Part shown: piece after piece, positions 30,234 through 39,902 of the stretch
Layout of the letters: every line of letters starts with the position of its first letter
Position numbering within the stretch: the first letter of the stretch is position 1
Position numbers and translations under genes: made by a program
DNA from: Microbacterium invictum
GTDB taxonomy: Bacteria; Actinomycetota; Actinomycetes; Actinomycetales; Microbacteriaceae
NCBI RefSeq assembly: GCF_014197265.1
Contig: NZ_JACIFH010000001.1
Coordinates: 1,984,001 to 2,048,000 of the forward strand
DNA: 64,000 nt
Direction of reading: 5' to 3'
Notes under the pieces: model-generated
Database searches by the model: none
What the model saw: the letters and a program-made list of their open reading frames with translations, nothing else
What the model was told of the DNA's origin: nothing

Positions 30234-31124
30234 TTACATCGCCGCGTCAACCTCGTCGCGGGTCGGCGGGTTCGCGCCCACGCGCGAGACGGTGATGCCG
30301 GCGGCGACGGCGGCGCGGCGCAGCGCACGCTCCGCGGCCGGCTCGCTCGTGAACAGCAGCGGGTCCTCGAGCGCGCTCGCGATGAGCGACGACATGCAGG
30401 CGTCGCCAGCACCGATCGTGTCGGCCACGTCACTGGGCCAGACCGGAGCTTCGACGATGCCATTGACGCCGAGCGCCAGTGTGCTGCGCCCACCGCGGGT
30501 GAGCACCACCAGTCGCGGCCCGCGTGCGGCGATGTCGGCAAGTGCCTCTTCCGGCTGCTGGTCGGGGTACAGCCAGGCGGCGTCCTCGTCGCTCAGCCGC
30601 ACGAGGTCGGCCGCGGCCACCGCCCTCCGGAACCGCCGCACCGCGGCGCCGCGTTCGCCGATCAGCGCGGGCCGGATGTTCGGGTCGACGGTCACGAGCT
30701 GCCCGCCGTGCGCGGCGTGCTCGAGCGTGTCGAGCACCGCATCGGCACCCGGCTCGAGGAACAGCCCGATCGACCCCGCGTGCACGAGTGCGACCTCGTC
30801 GAGCACCGGCCGCTGCACCTGCCAGTCGACATCGAACTCGTAGGTCGCCGTCCCATCGGGCGCGATGCGGGCCTGGGCGGTCGCAGTCGCGGCATCCGTC
30901 CACGACGCCTTGTCGAGCCGGACTCCGGCCGATGCCACGTGCTCGGCGATCCGCGCGCCCCGGGCGTCGCGGCCGATGCGCGTGAGCAGCCGCGTCGGCA
31001 CGCCGAGCCGCGCCAGACCCACCGCCACGTTCGCAGGGCTCCCGCCGACGAACTCGCGCGGGCCGCTGCCCGACGCGACGATATCGATCAGCGCCTCACC
31101 GATGACCAGGACGTCCGCAGTCAT
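30234..31124 (-). CDS. PfkB-family carbohydrate kinase
   Basis: A 296-residue ribokinase-type sugar kinase. It has VIGEALIDIV at the start, the substrate-binding FVGGSPANVAVGLARLG, VTVDPNIRP, and the ATP/catalytic loop DTIGAGDACMSSL with the catalytic Asp. The sequence around FVGGSPAN and RPALIG resembles fructokinases, but the sugar cannot be fixed. ATG 31124 has AGGA at eight bases; ATG 31133 is an alternative. It is divergent from the acyltransferase gene with a 75-base gap and has no transporter partner nearby. Confidence 0.88.
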   Translation of the reverse strand: MTADVLVIGEALIDIVASGSGPREFVGGSPANVAVGLARLGVPTRLLTRIGRDARGARIAEHVASAGVRLDKASWTDAATATAQARIAPDGTATYEFDVDWQVQRPVLDEVALVHAGSIGLFLEPGADAVLDTLEHAAHGGQLVTVDPNIRPALIGERGAAVRRFRRAVAAADLVRLSDEDAAWLYPDQQPEEALADIAARGPRLVVLTRGGRSTLALGVNGIVEAPVWPSDVADTIGAGDACMSSLIASALEDPLLFTSEPAAERALRRAAVAAGITVSRVGANPPTRDEVDAAM

Positions 31125-31199
31125 GGCATCCATCCTGCCGCTCCCAGGGTCCGAACGTACACTGGAGAGGACTTCCCGATCCCTCGCTCGACGGTACTG

Positions 31200-33179
31200 A
31201 TGACCACTCCCACACGCTCCCGTTTCACGGGCCTGGACGGCCTGCGCGCCGTCGCCGTGATCCTCGTGGTCCTCTATCACCTGTTCCCGGGCTGGATTCT
31301 GCGCAGCGGCTTCATCGGCGTCGACGTGTTCTTCGTGATCTCGGGATTCCTCATCACCTCGCTGCTGCTGCGCGAGCGCGCCGCGACCGGAACCATCGCC
31401 CTCGGGTCGTTCTGGCAGCGCCGCATCCGACGCCTCGTGCCGGCCCTGGCGCTGGTCGTCACCGTCTGCGCGACGGCGGCATGGTTCGTCGGTGGCGACG
31501 TGCTCGTCGATGTCGGCCGCCAGCTGCTGGGCGCGGCGACCTTCTCGTACAACTGGGTCTCGATCGCGGACGGCGCCTCATACTTCGCGGCCTCGCAGCC
31601 GGAGCTGTTCCGCAATCTCTGGTCGCTCGCGGTGGAAGAGCAGTTCTACCTGCTCTGGCCGTTGCTGCTGCCGCTGTTCCTGCTGCTCCGCCGCCGGTGG
31701 CGCGTAGCCGCCGCAGTGGCGCTGGGCGCGGCGTCGGCTGCATGGGCGGTGTTCGCCCTGACACCCGCCGACCCGACCCGCGCGTATTACGGCACCGACA
31801 CGCACGCGTTCGGCCTGCTGCTCGGCGTGGCTCTCGCGTTCGCGCTGCAGGGGCTCTCGGTGCGACGCCTGTCGCCCGGCTGGGGCGGCGCCGCGGGCGT
31901 GGTGGCGCTCGGCGCACTGGTGTTCGTCGCCACCCTGACGCCGTCGCCCGATGCCTGGACCTTCCCCGGCGTGCTGATCGCGGCATCCATTCTCTCGGCC
32001 GTCCTGATCCTGGTCGCGACCGCCCCCGGGTCGTGGTTCGGGCGCGCGCTCGACGTCGCGCCGCTGCGCTGGATCGGTGATCGCTCGTACGGCATATACC
32101 TGTGGCACTGGCCACTGGTCGTACTGCTCACGTCGGCTCTGGCGGGGACGACGGCGGATGCCGGGGTGCCACTCCCGGTCGGCGCGGCAGCGCTGGTGCT
32201 CACGCTCGGGGCCGCGGAACTGTCCTACCGGTTGATCGAACAGCCCGTGCGGCGCTATGGATTCCGTGGCGTGTATATGCGGATGCGCAGGCGTCTGGCC
32301 TCGACGCCGTCGCGGCGGTTCAGCGCGGTGACGGCTCTCGCAGCCGTCGTGCTCGTGCTCGGCGGCACCACCGCGGCGGTCGCCGCGGCGCCTCAGATCA
32401 CCTCGAGCGAGGCTGTCGTCGAAGCCGGGCAAGACGCGCTGAATGCGACGGCAGGGGCAGAGCCGGTCTCACGGATGATCGTGGATGCCCCGATCCGGCC
32501 CGGCGATCACCCGGAACCGCCGCTGTGCATCGATGACCGCATCACGGCCGGCAGCGGCCACTGTACGCCGCGTGACGGCCGCCCGTTGCCGCCGAAGCCC
32601 GTCGCGATCGACGGCGCCCGGGTGTCGGCGATCGGCGACTCGGTGATGCTCGCGTCTGCGGAGGGGTTGCTGCAGCGGATGCCCGGCATCCAGGTCGACG
32701 CGAAAGTCTCGCGCAGCATGTATGCCGGTGCGGACATAGCCCACCGGCTCGATGCCCGTGGTGAGCTGCGCGACTACGTGGTGGTGGCACTGGGCACGAA
32801 CGGACCGGTCGACGCGGACGCGCTCGGGTCACTGTACGACACGGTCGGCCGCGACCGCGCGCTCGTGCTGGTGAACGCCTTCGCGCCGCGCGATTGGATC
32901 CCCGGTGTCAACCGCGACCTGGCCGAGTTCGCCCGGTCCCACCCCGGTGTCGCCGTCGCCGACTGGTCCGATGCCATCGACGACCGCACCGATCTGCTCG
33001 CGGGCGACAACATCCACCCGGGAGGCGCCGGTGGCGAGGTGTTCGCCGAGACGGTCGCGCAGGCCGTCGAACGGATCGAGCAGCAGCAGGCCACCGTCGA
33101 ATATCAGATCAAGCTTGCCCAGTGGGCCGCGATGAAGACCTTCGGACCGGCGGCGCCATCACCGGTCGACGAAGGGTGA
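31200..33179 (+). CDS. Membrane O-acyltransferase with SGNH domain
   Basis: A 659-residue OafA/OatA-type protein. The N-terminal acyltransferase-3 domain (1-380) has about ten membrane segments with GLDGLRAVAVILVVLYHL (catalytic His), SGFLITSLLLRE and NLWSLAVEEQFYLLWPLLLP. After another membrane segment, an extracytoplasmic SGNH hydrolase-like domain starts at AIGDSVMLAS (Ser near 482), continues with VVVALGTNGP and ends with DNIHPGGAGG (the Asp-x-x-His dyad). Such two-domain proteins O-acetylate cell-surface polysaccharides or peptidoglycan. ATG 31200 lacks a good ribosome site, but the conserved start RSRFTGLDGLRA fits. Confidence 0.93.
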   Translation: MTTPTRSRFTGLDGLRAVAVILVVLYHLFPGWILRSGFIGVDVFFVISGFLITSLLLRERAATGTIALGSFWQRRIRRLVPALALVVTVCATAAWFVGGDVLVDVGRQLLGAATFSYNWVSIADGASYFAASQPELFRNLWSLAVEEQFYLLWPLLLPLFLLLRRRWRVAAAVALGAASAAWAVFALTPADPTRAYYGTDTHAFGLLLGVALAFALQGLSVRRLSPGWGGAAGVVALGALVFVATLTPSPDAWTFPGVLIAASILSAVLILVATAPGSWFGRALDVAPLRWIGDRSYGIYLWHWPLVVLLTSALAGTTADAGVPLPVGAAALVLTLGAAELSYRLIEQPVRRYGFRGVYMRMRRRLASTPSRRFSAVTALAAVVLVLGGTTAAVAAAPQITSSEAVVEAGQDALNATAGAEPVSRMIVDAPIRPGDHPEPPLCIDDRITAGSGHCTPRDGRPLPPKPVAIDGARVSAIGDSVMLASAEGLLQRMPGIQVDAKVSRSMYAGADIAHRLDARGELRDYVVVALGTNGPVDADALGSLYDTVGRDRALVLVNAFAPRDWIPGVNRDLAEFARSHPGVAVADWSDAIDDRTDLLAGDNIHPGGAGGEVFAETVAQAVERIEQQQATVEYQIKLAQWAAMKTFGPAAPSPVDEG

Positions 33180-33273
33180 TGGATGATCACACCATGTTGC
33201 GTACGCAGATCTCTTTGTCGATGGTGAGACGTACGTCGAGGCCGTCCGATCCGGGATCAGCGCCCTACGAAGC

Positions 33274-33510
33274 TCACCCCGCCGCAGGCGGTGCACCCGA
33301 GCCGGAGCGTCGCCGTCGCGGGGCCGGCGGCGGCGGGACTTCCTTCGCCGCGATGATGTCGGCGACCGCGATCCGTTCGATGCCGCGCTTGCCGTCCACG
33401 ACGACCGTCTCGGCGTCGGCGCTGAGCAGCTCACCGAGCGCGTCGGTGGCCTGCCCCGTGGGCAGCAGGTAGCGGACGACCACCCGGCGGCCGGGCTCGG
33501 GGAGTCTCAC
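33274..33510 (-). CDS. Small conserved protein, SH3-like
   Basis: A 78-residue protein: RRVVVRYLLP, TDALGELLSADAETVVVDGKRG, IAVADIIAAKEVPPPP, then a basic tail. The pattern resembles the N-terminal small barrel found before GNAT domains in Rv0428c-type acetyltransferases of actinobacteria, here as a free-standing protein; this is inference. The GTG start at 33510 overlaps the stop of the SDR gene (GTGA), so the two are translationally coupled. Function unknown. Confidence 0.65.
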   Translation of the reverse strand: MRLPEPGRRVVVRYLLPTGQATDALGELLSADAETVVVDGKRGIERIAVADIIAAKEVPPPPAPRRRRSGSGAPPAAG

Positions 33511-34991
33511 CAGGCGCCCGGTGCGTAGTCCTTGAGGAAGACCCCGAACAGGTCTTCGCCGGCCTCGCCGCGCACGATCGGATCGTAGACGCGGGCGGCG
33601 CCGTCGACGAGGTCGAGGGGCGCGTGGAAGCCCTCTTCGGCGAGCCGCACCTTGGTCGGGTGCGGACGTTCGTCGGTGATCCAGCCGGTGTCGACGCTGG
33701 TCATGAGGATGCCGTCGGTCTCGAACATCTCGCGCGCGCTGGTGCGGGTGAGCATGTTGACCGCCGCCTTGGCCATGTTGGTGTGCGGGTGGCCGGGGCC
33801 TTTGTAGCCACGGTTGAAGACGCCCTCCATCGCGCTCACGTTCACGACATAGGTGCGGCGCGCGGCGCTGGCGGCCAGCGACGGCCGCAACTTGGATACG
33901 AGCAGGAACGGCGCGGTGGTGTTGGCGAGCTGCACCTCGAGCATCTCGAGGGGGTCGACCTCACCGACGCGCTGCGTCCACGAGTTGACGTGGTCGATGT
34001 CGGGGATGAGTCCGCCGGCGTCGATCGCGGTGCCGGCAGCGAGCCGTTCCAGCGAGCTGGATCCTGCCGCCATCGCCTGCTCGGTCAGCTCGTCCGCGCG
34101 CGACGCCGCGGCGGCGAGGATGGGGTGGGCCGTCACCGAGCGCTCCAGCGCCTGCGGATGCTGGTCATTCGTGTGGCCGAAGGTGACCAGCTCCGGCAGT
34201 GGTCCGGTCGGCAGGGGTGCCAGCTCGGCATCCACCAGCGGCTGATACGCGCCTAGCGATCGTCGCACGGTCTGGGTGGCGTTGTTGATGAGGATGTCGA
34301 GGCTGCCCGCCGCGGCCACGTCGTCGGCGAGTCCGATCACCTGCGCCGGATCGCGCAGGTCGATGCCGACGATCTTGAGACGGTCGATCCACTCGGAGGC
34401 ATCGGGCAGGCTGCTGAACCGGCGTACGGCATCGCGCGGGAACCGGGTCGTGATGGTCGTGTGCGCCCCGTCGCGCAGCAGACGCAGCGCGATGTACATG
34501 CCGATCTTCGCGCGCCCGCCGGTGAGGAGCGCGCGCTTGCCGGTCAGGTCGGTGCGGGCGTCGCGCTTCGCGTGGCTGAGCGCCGCGCAGTCGGGGCACA
34601 GTTGGTGATAGAACGCGTCGACCAGCGTGTACGGCTGCTTGCAGATGTAGCAGCCGCGCGCCTTGATGAGGGTGCCTGCCGTGGGTGCGGTGGTGGACGT
34701 GCTGATCGGGATGCCGCGGGTCTCATCATCGATCCGGTCGGCCGCCCCGGTGGCGGTGGCGGCGACCACCGCACGGTCGGCGTCTGCGACAGCCTCGCGG
34801 ATCTCGCGCCGGCGGGCCTTCTTGACGGCCTTGAACATCTTGGCGGTGCCGCGACGGACGGCGATGAAGTCGGGGTGTGACTCGTCGAGACCGGCCATGC
34901 CCTCGAGGACCCGCAGCGTGACGGCGAGGTCCGACGGGTCGATGCCGCTCGGCGAAAGGGTGTCGGGCGAGGCGGGGGTATCGGGAAGCAC
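33507..34991 (-). CDS. Atypical SDR oxidoreductase with zinc-ribbon insert
   Basis: A 494-residue protein. Residues 1-110 are a helical extension; residues 114-135 form a C-x2-C-x14-C-x2-C zinc ribbon (CYICKQ and CPDC). A Rossmann SDR domain follows with LLTGGRAKIGMYIALRLL, LDILINNATQTVRRS (NNA motif) and NVSAMEGVFNRGYKGPGHP. At the usual YxxxK position the sequence is TNMAK: the Lys is present but the catalytic Tyr is Thr. A Tyr nine residues before that Thr (in RGYKGPG) might substitute. It is unusually long for an SDR. The downstream small gene overlaps its stop. Substrate unknown. Confidence 0.8.
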   Translation of the reverse strand: MLPDTPASPDTLSPSGIDPSDLAVTLRVLEGMAGLDESHPDFIAVRRGTAKMFKAVKKARRREIREAVADADRAVVAATATGAADRIDDETRGIPISTSTTAPTAGTLIKARGCYICKQPYTLVDAFYHQLCPDCAALSHAKRDARTDLTGKRALLTGGRAKIGMYIALRLLRDGAHTTITTRFPRDAVRRFSSLPDASEWIDRLKIVGIDLRDPAQVIGLADDVAAAGSLDILINNATQTVRRSLGAYQPLVDAELAPLPTGPLPELVTFGHTNDQHPQALERSVTAHPILAAAASRADELTEQAMAAGSSSLERLAAGTAIDAGGLIPDIDHVNSWTQRVGEVDPLEMLEVQLANTTAPFLLVSKLRPSLAASAARRTYVVNVSAMEGVFNRGYKGPGHPHTNMAKAAVNMLTRTSAREMFETDGILMTSVDTGWITDERPHPTKVRLAEEGFHAPLDLVDGAARVYDPIVRGEAGEDLFGVFLKDYAPGAW

Positions 34992-35040
34992 ACACGATTC
35001 TACGTCGGGCCGGATGGGCGGAACCTGTTACCGTGCAACG

Positions 35041-35457
35041 GTGAGCTCCTCTCCCGCGCCTTCGGTTGCCCCGCGGCGGATCCATGTGTCGGCGGCGGTG
35101 ATCCTCGATGACGAGGGGCGCCTGCTCGTGGTGCGTAAGGAGGGCACGACCGCGTTCATGCAGCCGGGCGGCAAGCCCGAGCCGGGCGAGACCGCCGGTG
35201 AGACGCTGAGCCGCGAGCTCGACGAGGAACTCGGCGTCCGCATCGAACCGGAGAGGCTGCGCGCGCTCGGCACGTTCACGGCCGCCGCGGCGAACGAACC
35301 CGGGTTCCTCGTGGTCGCGGACGTGTTCGAGGCCGACCTCGCAGGTCAGCGCCCGCAGGTGGCGGCCGAGATCGCCGAGCTGCGCTGGGTGACGCGGGCC
35401 GACGCCGAGGTCGTGGAGATCGCGCCGCTCGCGCGCGAGAACTTCCTGCCCGGCTGA
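35041..35457 (+). CDS. NUDIX hydrolase
   Basis: A 138-residue NUDIX protein hydrolysing a nucleoside-diphosphate-linked substrate. The box is complete: GKPEPGETAGETLSRELDEE followed by LGV, with the RELDEE metal-binding glutamates. RIHVSAAVILDDEGRLLVVRK precedes it. I use GTG 35041. TACCGT at 35029-35034 resembles a -10 hexamer placed seven bases before the start, so the transcript may be leaderless, though no -35 is clear. It is divergent from the SDR gene (49-base gap). Confidence 0.88.
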   Translation: MSSSPAPSVAPRRIHVSAAVILDDEGRLLVVRKEGTTAFMQPGGKPEPGETAGETLSRELDEELGVRIEPERLRALGTFTAAAANEPGFLVVADVFEADLAGQRPQVAAEIAELRWVTRADAEVVEIAPLARENFLPG

Positions 35458-35470
35458 GCCGGTCTGGTCG

Positions 35471-35955
35471 TCATCCGGCCGCAATCGCCGTCTCCGCGGC
35501 ATCCGACGACCGTTCGGGCCGGATGAGATCACCGGCGACGCCTTCATCCGGCCGAAGATGCTGTCTCCGCGCGCAATGGCGACCGTTCGGGCCGGATGAT
35601 CGTCCGGGCCGGCCTGATCTGGATGCAGCTGCCGTTCCAATACCCGACAACCGTTCGGGGCCGGGTGCGATCTCAGGCGACGCCTTCATCCGGCCGAAGA
35701 TGCTGTCTCCGCGCACAATGGCGACCGTTCGGGCCGGATGATCGTCCGGGACGGCCTGATCCGGATGCAGCTGCCGTTCCGGCGCCCGACGACCGCCCGG
35801 GGCCGGGTGCGATCACCGGCGACGCCTCATCCGGCCGAAGATGCTGTCTCCGCGGCATCCGACGACCGTTCGGGCCGGATGAAATCCTTGCTGACGCCCT
35901 CATCCGGCCGAAGATGCTGTCTCCGCGCGCGATGGCGACCGTTCGGGCCGGATGA
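35471..35955. repeat. Five 56-bp palindrome-ended elements between convergent genes
   Basis: Five elements of exactly 56 bases lie at 35471, 35544, 35686, 35827 and 35900. Each is bounded by TCATCCGGCC and its inverted complement GGCCGGATGA and contains a shared core, GATGCTGTCTCCGCG (or a close variant) and ACCGTTCG. Offsets are 73, 142, 141 and 73. The two long gaps hold diverged copies, so the basic unit is about 71-73 bases, seven in all. The array fills the space between the converging NUDIX and GNAT genes. Each element can form a hairpin, so a terminator-like or REP-like role is plausible. Confidence 0.92.
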
Positions 35956-36034
35956 GGGTCCGGACGGAGCGGGACGGAGCCTCTCCGACGCGCTGCCCAC
36001 GCCGGAGAGGCGTCAGACGCGCGTGACCCGCGCC

Positions 36035-37075
36035 TCAGACTCGCGTGACCAGCGCGATCGAGCGCTCTGTGGCGGCGAAGCCGAGCCCCTCGTAGAGCGT
36101 GTTGGCCCCGGTGGGGCTCGCGGTGTCGACGTCGAGGACGGCCTTCTCGAGCCCAGCGTCGGCTATCGCCTGCAGCGTGCGCGAGACGACGAGCGGGGCG
36201 AGGCCGCGGCGGCGGTGCGTGCGGATCACGCCGATCAGGTCGATATACGAGTTGCTGGCGCCCAGCGTCACCCAGTCCTCCTCGTTCACCGACGCGAGGC
36301 AGAACGCCACGATCTGTCCGTCGGCGTCGAGAGCGATCCGCGACAGGTCGGGCCGGAAGAACTCGCCGCCGACGAACTGCTTCCACCGCTGTGGGTCGCT
36401 CGGGCGACTCCCCCAGTGGTCACGGAAGGCGTCGTTGCGGGCGTCTCGGGCATCGTCGTCGCGGTCGTGCGTGTACTCGACGACCGTGATGCCTTCCGGC
36501 GCCTCGAGCGCGGGGGCCGGCGTGGCCATGTCGCGGACCATCGAGGAGAACCATCGCTCCGCGCGATAGCCGAGCCGGTCGGCAAGCTGCTGCTGGTCGG
36601 TATTGGGCTCTTCGGCGAAGATCTTGAGTTCGGCGGCGGTCAGGCTCGCGTCTGCGGCGGCCGCCTCGGCGAGCTGCTGACGGCCACGGGTATCGAGCCA
36701 CGCCATCAGCTGGGTGCCGATGCCGCGGCGACGCCACTGCGGATGCACGGCACCACTGAGGTACACGGTCAGCTCGCCGCCCTCGCGCGACGGGTGCAGC
36801 ATGGCGCCGGCGCTCGCGACCACCGTGCCGTCGACGGTCTCGGCGAGCAGAGAGTCGCTGGCGGGGTCGAAGTGCTCGAGCTCGAAGTCGTCGGCGATCT
36901 CGGAGCGCGGGGTGGTCCAGGTGGGGTGATCCACGGCATCCGCCGCCGCAAGGACGGCATGGATCGCGTCGATGTCGTCGCGGGTGGCGGGGCGCCACTG
37001 CGCGATGTCTTCGTGGTGCGGCAGGGTGGGTTCGGTGGCCGTCCCGAGTCGCGCCGCCAGAGTTTTCTCGCTCAC
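36035..37075 (-). CDS. Tandem GNAT acetyltransferase
   Basis: A 346-residue protein of two GNAT folds. The first (about 25-180) has VYLSGAVHPQWRRRGIGTQLM, the acetyl-CoA loop; the second (about 195-346) has IDLIGVIRTHRRRGLAPLVV and NTLYEGLGF. The overall layout is that of mycothiol synthase-like double GNATs, but the substrate cannot be named. ATG 37075 opens MSEKTLAARLG. It converges on the NUDIX gene across the 56-bp repeat array. Confidence 0.87.
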   Translation of the reverse strand: MSEKTLAARLGTATEPTLPHHEDIAQWRPATRDDIDAIHAVLAAADAVDHPTWTTPRSEIADDFELEHFDPASDSLLAETVDGTVVASAGAMLHPSREGGELTVYLSGAVHPQWRRRGIGTQLMAWLDTRGRQQLAEAAAADASLTAAELKIFAEEPNTDQQQLADRLGYRAERWFSSMVRDMATPAPALEAPEGITVVEYTHDRDDDARDARNDAFRDHWGSRPSDPQRWKQFVGGEFFRPDLSRIALDADGQIVAFCLASVNEEDWVTLGASNSYIDLIGVIRTHRRRGLAPLVVSRTLQAIADAGLEKAVLDVDTASPTGANTLYEGLGFAATERSIALVTRV

Positions 37076-37220
37076 CCCGCAATGCTACCGATCCAAGGTG
37101 GCTGCGGTGTTGGCCGGCGGGAGCATCCATGGCCCGAGTATCGCGTTCTGCGCGTGCAAGAGACCACTGACGCGGACGGCGGCTCCTGGAGGCGACACGG
37201 GGCAGGACCCGCCGACGCAA

Positions 37221-37252
37221 GAGGTCCGCACCCCCGGAAGGGTGCGGACCTC
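37221..37252 (-). terminator. Terminator of the alpha operon (after rplQ)
   Basis: GAGGTCCGCACCC at 37221-37233 pairs perfectly with GGGTGCGGACCTC at 37240-37252 around a six-base loop. It lies 26 bases beyond the rplQ stop on the minus strand and is followed there by TTGCG, a weak T-run typical of high-GC terminators. Confidence 0.85.
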
Positions 37253-37277
37253 GAATGCAGTGCGAGAGAGGGTCGAA

Positions 37278-37868
37278 TTACTCGGCCTTCTCCTCGGCGG
37301 CCTCGTCCGCAGCCGGGGCCTCGACGGCCTCTTCGGCAGCAGTCTCAGCAGCGGCGCCCTCTTCCTGCGACTCGGCGCCGGCGTCGGCGGCCTCGTCGGC
37401 AGCGGCGGTCTCCTCGACCTCGGCCTCAGCGGCGGGGGCCTCCTCCGCAGCAGCCTCAGCAGCCGGAGCAGCAGCAGCCGACTTCTTGGCCGACTTCGGC
37501 TTCGGGTTCACCGGCTCGAGGACGAGCTCGATCACGGCCATCGGGGCATTGTCGCCCTTGCGGTTGCCGATCTTCGTGATGCGGGTGTAGCCGCCCTCAC
37601 GGTCGGCGACCAGCGGCGCGATCTCAGTGAACAGGACGTGCACGACTTCCTTGTCACCGATGACCGACGCCACCCGGCGACGGGCGTGCAGGTCGCCGCG
37701 CTTGGCGAACGTGACCAGACGCTCGGCCAGCGGACGCAGGCGCTTGGCCTTGGTCTCGGTGGTCGTGATCGAGCGGTGCGTGAACAGCGCTGCGGCGAGG
37801 TTCGCGAGCATCAGGCGCTCGTGTGCGGGTCCGCCTCCGAGGCGGGGTCCCTTCGTGGGCTTGGGCAT
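37278..37868 (-). CDS. rplQ: Ribosomal protein L17
   Basis: A 196-residue L17. The conserved domain ([55 protein letters not shown]) occupies the first 118 residues. The remaining 75 or so residues are an Ala/Glu-rich acidic tail, seen in many actinobacterial L17 proteins. Start ATG 37868 is preferred over 37874 because the family begins MPKP. It is the last gene of the infA-rpoA transcription unit. Confidence 0.96.
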   Translation of the reverse strand: MPKPTKGPRLGGGPAHERLMLANLAAALFTHRSITTTETKAKRLRPLAERLVTFAKRGDLHARRRVASVIGDKEVVHVLFTEIAPLVADREGGYTRITKIGNRKGDNAPMAVIELVLEPVNPKPKSAKKSAAAAPAAEAAAEEAPAAEAEVEETAAADEAADAGAESQEEGAAAETAAEEAVEAPAADEAAEEKAE

Positions 37869-37904
37869 TCTCAATTACTCCAGAGTGAAAAGTCGATCAG
37901 CAGA

Positions 37905-38894
37905 TCAGATGGTCTCGTCGTCGTATCCGCCGTAGAAGTGCGCACCGTCGAACCCGGGAACCGAGTCCTTCAGCGACAGTCCCAGCGACACGAGCTTGTC
38001 GCGCACCTCGTCGACCGACTTCTGGCCGAAGTTGCGGATGTTCATCAGCTGGGTCTCCGAGAGGGCGACCAGCTCCGACACCGTGTTGATGCCCTCGCGC
38101 TTGAGGCAGTTGTACGAGCGGACCGACAGGTCGAGGTCTTCGATCGGCATCGACAGCTCGTTGGTGAGGACCTCGGCGACCGGCGCGGGGCCGATCTCGA
38201 TGCCCTCGGCCTCGACGTTCAGCTCACGGGCCAGGCCGAACAGCTCGGTCAGCGTGCGACCGGCCGAGGCGACGGCGTCGCGGGGACTGATCGAGGGCTT
38301 GGCCTCGACGTCCAGCACGAGCTTGTCGAAGTCGGTGCGCTCACCGGCACGGGTGGCGTCGACGCGGTAGCTGACCTTGAGCACCGGCGAGTAGATCGAG
38401 TCGACGGGAACCTGCCCGGCCTCGGCGTACTCGTTGCGGTTCTGGGTCGCCGAGACGTAGCCGCGGCCACGCTCGATCGTCAGCTCGAGCTCGAACTTCG
38501 CGTTGTCGTTGAGCGTGGCGATGACCAGCTCGGGGTTGTGCACCTCGACACCGGCGGGGGCGGAGATGTCGGCGGCGGTGACCTCACCGGAGCCGGTCTT
38601 GCGCAGGTACGCCGTGATGGGCTCGTCGCGCTCGGACGAGACGACGAGCTCCTTGATGTTCAGGATGATCTCGGTGACGTCTTCTTTCACACCGGGGATC
38701 GTGCTGAACTCGTGCAGCACACCCTCGATGCGGATGCTGGTGACGGCGGCGCCGGGGATCGAGGAGAGCAGGCTGCGACGCAGCGCGTTGCCGATCGTGT
38801 AGCCGAAGCCGGGCTCCAGCGGCTCGATGACGAAGCGGCTGCGGAATTCGCCGATCTTCTCCTCGGTCAGAGTGGGACGCTGTGCAATGAGCAC
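37905..38894 (-). CDS. rpoA: RNA polymerase alpha subunit
   Basis: The 329-residue alpha subunit. The N-terminal assembly domain shows [21 protein letters not shown] and [21 protein letters not shown]. The C-terminal domain contains [20 protein letters not shown] and [14 protein letters not shown], which contacts UP elements and activators. Length and gene position between rpsK and rplQ are standard. Confidence 0.98.
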   Translation of the reverse strand: MLIAQRPTLTEEKIGEFRSRFVIEPLEPGFGYTIGNALRRSLLSSIPGAAVTSIRIEGVLHEFSTIPGVKEDVTEIILNIKELVVSSERDEPITAYLRKTGSGEVTAADISAPAGVEVHNPELVIATLNDNAKFELELTIERGRGYVSATQNRNEYAEAGQVPVDSIYSPVLKVSYRVDATRAGERTDFDKLVLDVEAKPSISPRDAVASAGRTLTELFGLARELNVEAEGIEIGPAPVAEVLTNELSMPIEDLDLSVRSYNCLKREGINTVSELVALSETQLMNIRNFGQKSVDEVRDKLVSLGLSLKDSVPGFDGAHFYGGYDDETI

Positions 38895-38972
38895 TATGTG
38901 TTCCTTTCAGTCACGTGCCCGCTATATGACACGTGCAGTTGGTGAGGTGTTGAGTTTTTCAAGACGACGGAT

Positions 38973-39012
38973 GCCGGATGCCGTACCCGCAGTGCGAGTT
39001 CCGGCATCCGGC
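38973..39012. promoter_or_regulatory. Hairpin between rpsK and rpoA
   Basis: GCCGGATGCCG at 38973-38983 pairs with CGGCATCCGGC at 39002-39012 around an 18-base loop. On the minus strand it follows the rpsK stop by 10 bases. It could be a partial terminator or mRNA-processing hairpin setting rpoA expression apart from the ribosomal genes. Both arms are built on the over-represented GGATGCC word. Confidence 0.6.
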
Positions 39013-39022
39013 CCATCAAAGA

Positions 39023-39421
39023 TCAGACGCGGCGGCGCTTCGGGGGGCGGCAGCCGTTGTGCGCCTGCGGGGTGACGTCCTGAATGGATCCCACCTCGAG
39101 GCCGGCGGCGGTGAGCGAGCGGATCGCGGTCTCGCGACCCGAGCCCGGGCCCTTCACGAAGACGTCGACCTTCTTGACACCGTGCTCGGCGGCCTGGCGG
39201 GCGGCCGACTCGGCGGCCATGCCGGCCGCGTACGGGGTCGACTTGCGCGAGCCCTTGAAGCCCACGCCACCCGACGAGGCCCACGCGATGACGGCGCCGG
39301 ACGGGTCGGTGATCGAGACGATCGTGTTGTTGAACGTCGACTTGATGTGGGCGTGGCCCAGCGCGATGTTCTTCTTCTCCTTGCGGCGCGGCTTGCGCGC
39401 GGCGGTCTTGGCCTGTGCCAT
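39023..39421 (-). CDS. rpsK: Ribosomal protein S11
   Basis: The 132-residue S11 of the 30S platform. It has the basic N-terminus [18 protein letters not shown], then [33 protein letters not shown] and the C-terminal [18 protein letters not shown]. The gene follows rpsM after 34 bases and precedes rpoA, the standard alpha-operon order. Confidence 0.98.
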   Translation of the reverse strand: MAQAKTAARKPRRKEKKNIALGHAHIKSTFNNTIVSITDPSGAVIAWASSGGVGFKGSRKSTPYAAGMAAESAARQAAEHGVKKVDVFVKGPGSGRETAIRSLTAAGLEVGSIQDVTPQAHNGCRPPKRRRV

Positions 39422-39455
39422 TTCTGCGTTCTCCTAAATCCTGGGGGCCCGCGCC

Positions 39456-39830
39456 TTAGCGCGCCTTCTTCTTGCCGGCGACGGTGCGCTTCGGGCCCTT
39501 GCGGGTACGCGCGTTCGTCTTCGTGCGCTGACCGCGCACCGGGAGACCGCGACGGTGGCGGATGCCCTCGTACGAGCCGATCTCGACCTTGCGGCGGATG
39601 TCGGCGGCCACCTCGCGGCGGAGGTCACCTTCCACCTTGTAGGTGCCTTCGATGTGGTCGCGAAGGGCGATGAGCTGGTCGTCGCTCAGGTCCTTGACGC
39701 GGATCGACTCGTCGATCTCGGTCGCGCGGAGGATCTCGACGGAGCGGGTCCGGCCGATTCCGTAGATGTAGGTGAGGGCGATCACCACGCGCTTATCGCG
39801 CGGGATGTCAACGCCGGCGAGACGTGCCAT
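39456..39830 (-). CDS. rpsM: Ribosomal protein S13
   Basis: The 124-residue S13 of the 30S head: [34 protein letters not shown], and the C-terminal [19 protein letters not shown]. Normal length and context between rpmJ and rpsK. Confidence 0.98.
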   Translation of the reverse strand: MARLAGVDIPRDKRVVIALTYIYGIGRTRSVEILRATEIDESIRVKDLSDDQLIALRDHIEGTYKVEGDLRREVAADIRRKVEIGSYEGIRHRRGLPVRGQRTKTNARTRKGPKRTVAGKKKAR

Positions 39831-39902
39831 GCGGTTGTTCTCCTAGGAGTGTGTGGAGGTGTGGAGCAGAATCGGTGCCCGGGCCTCCGCCCCGGGGTGT
39901 CC

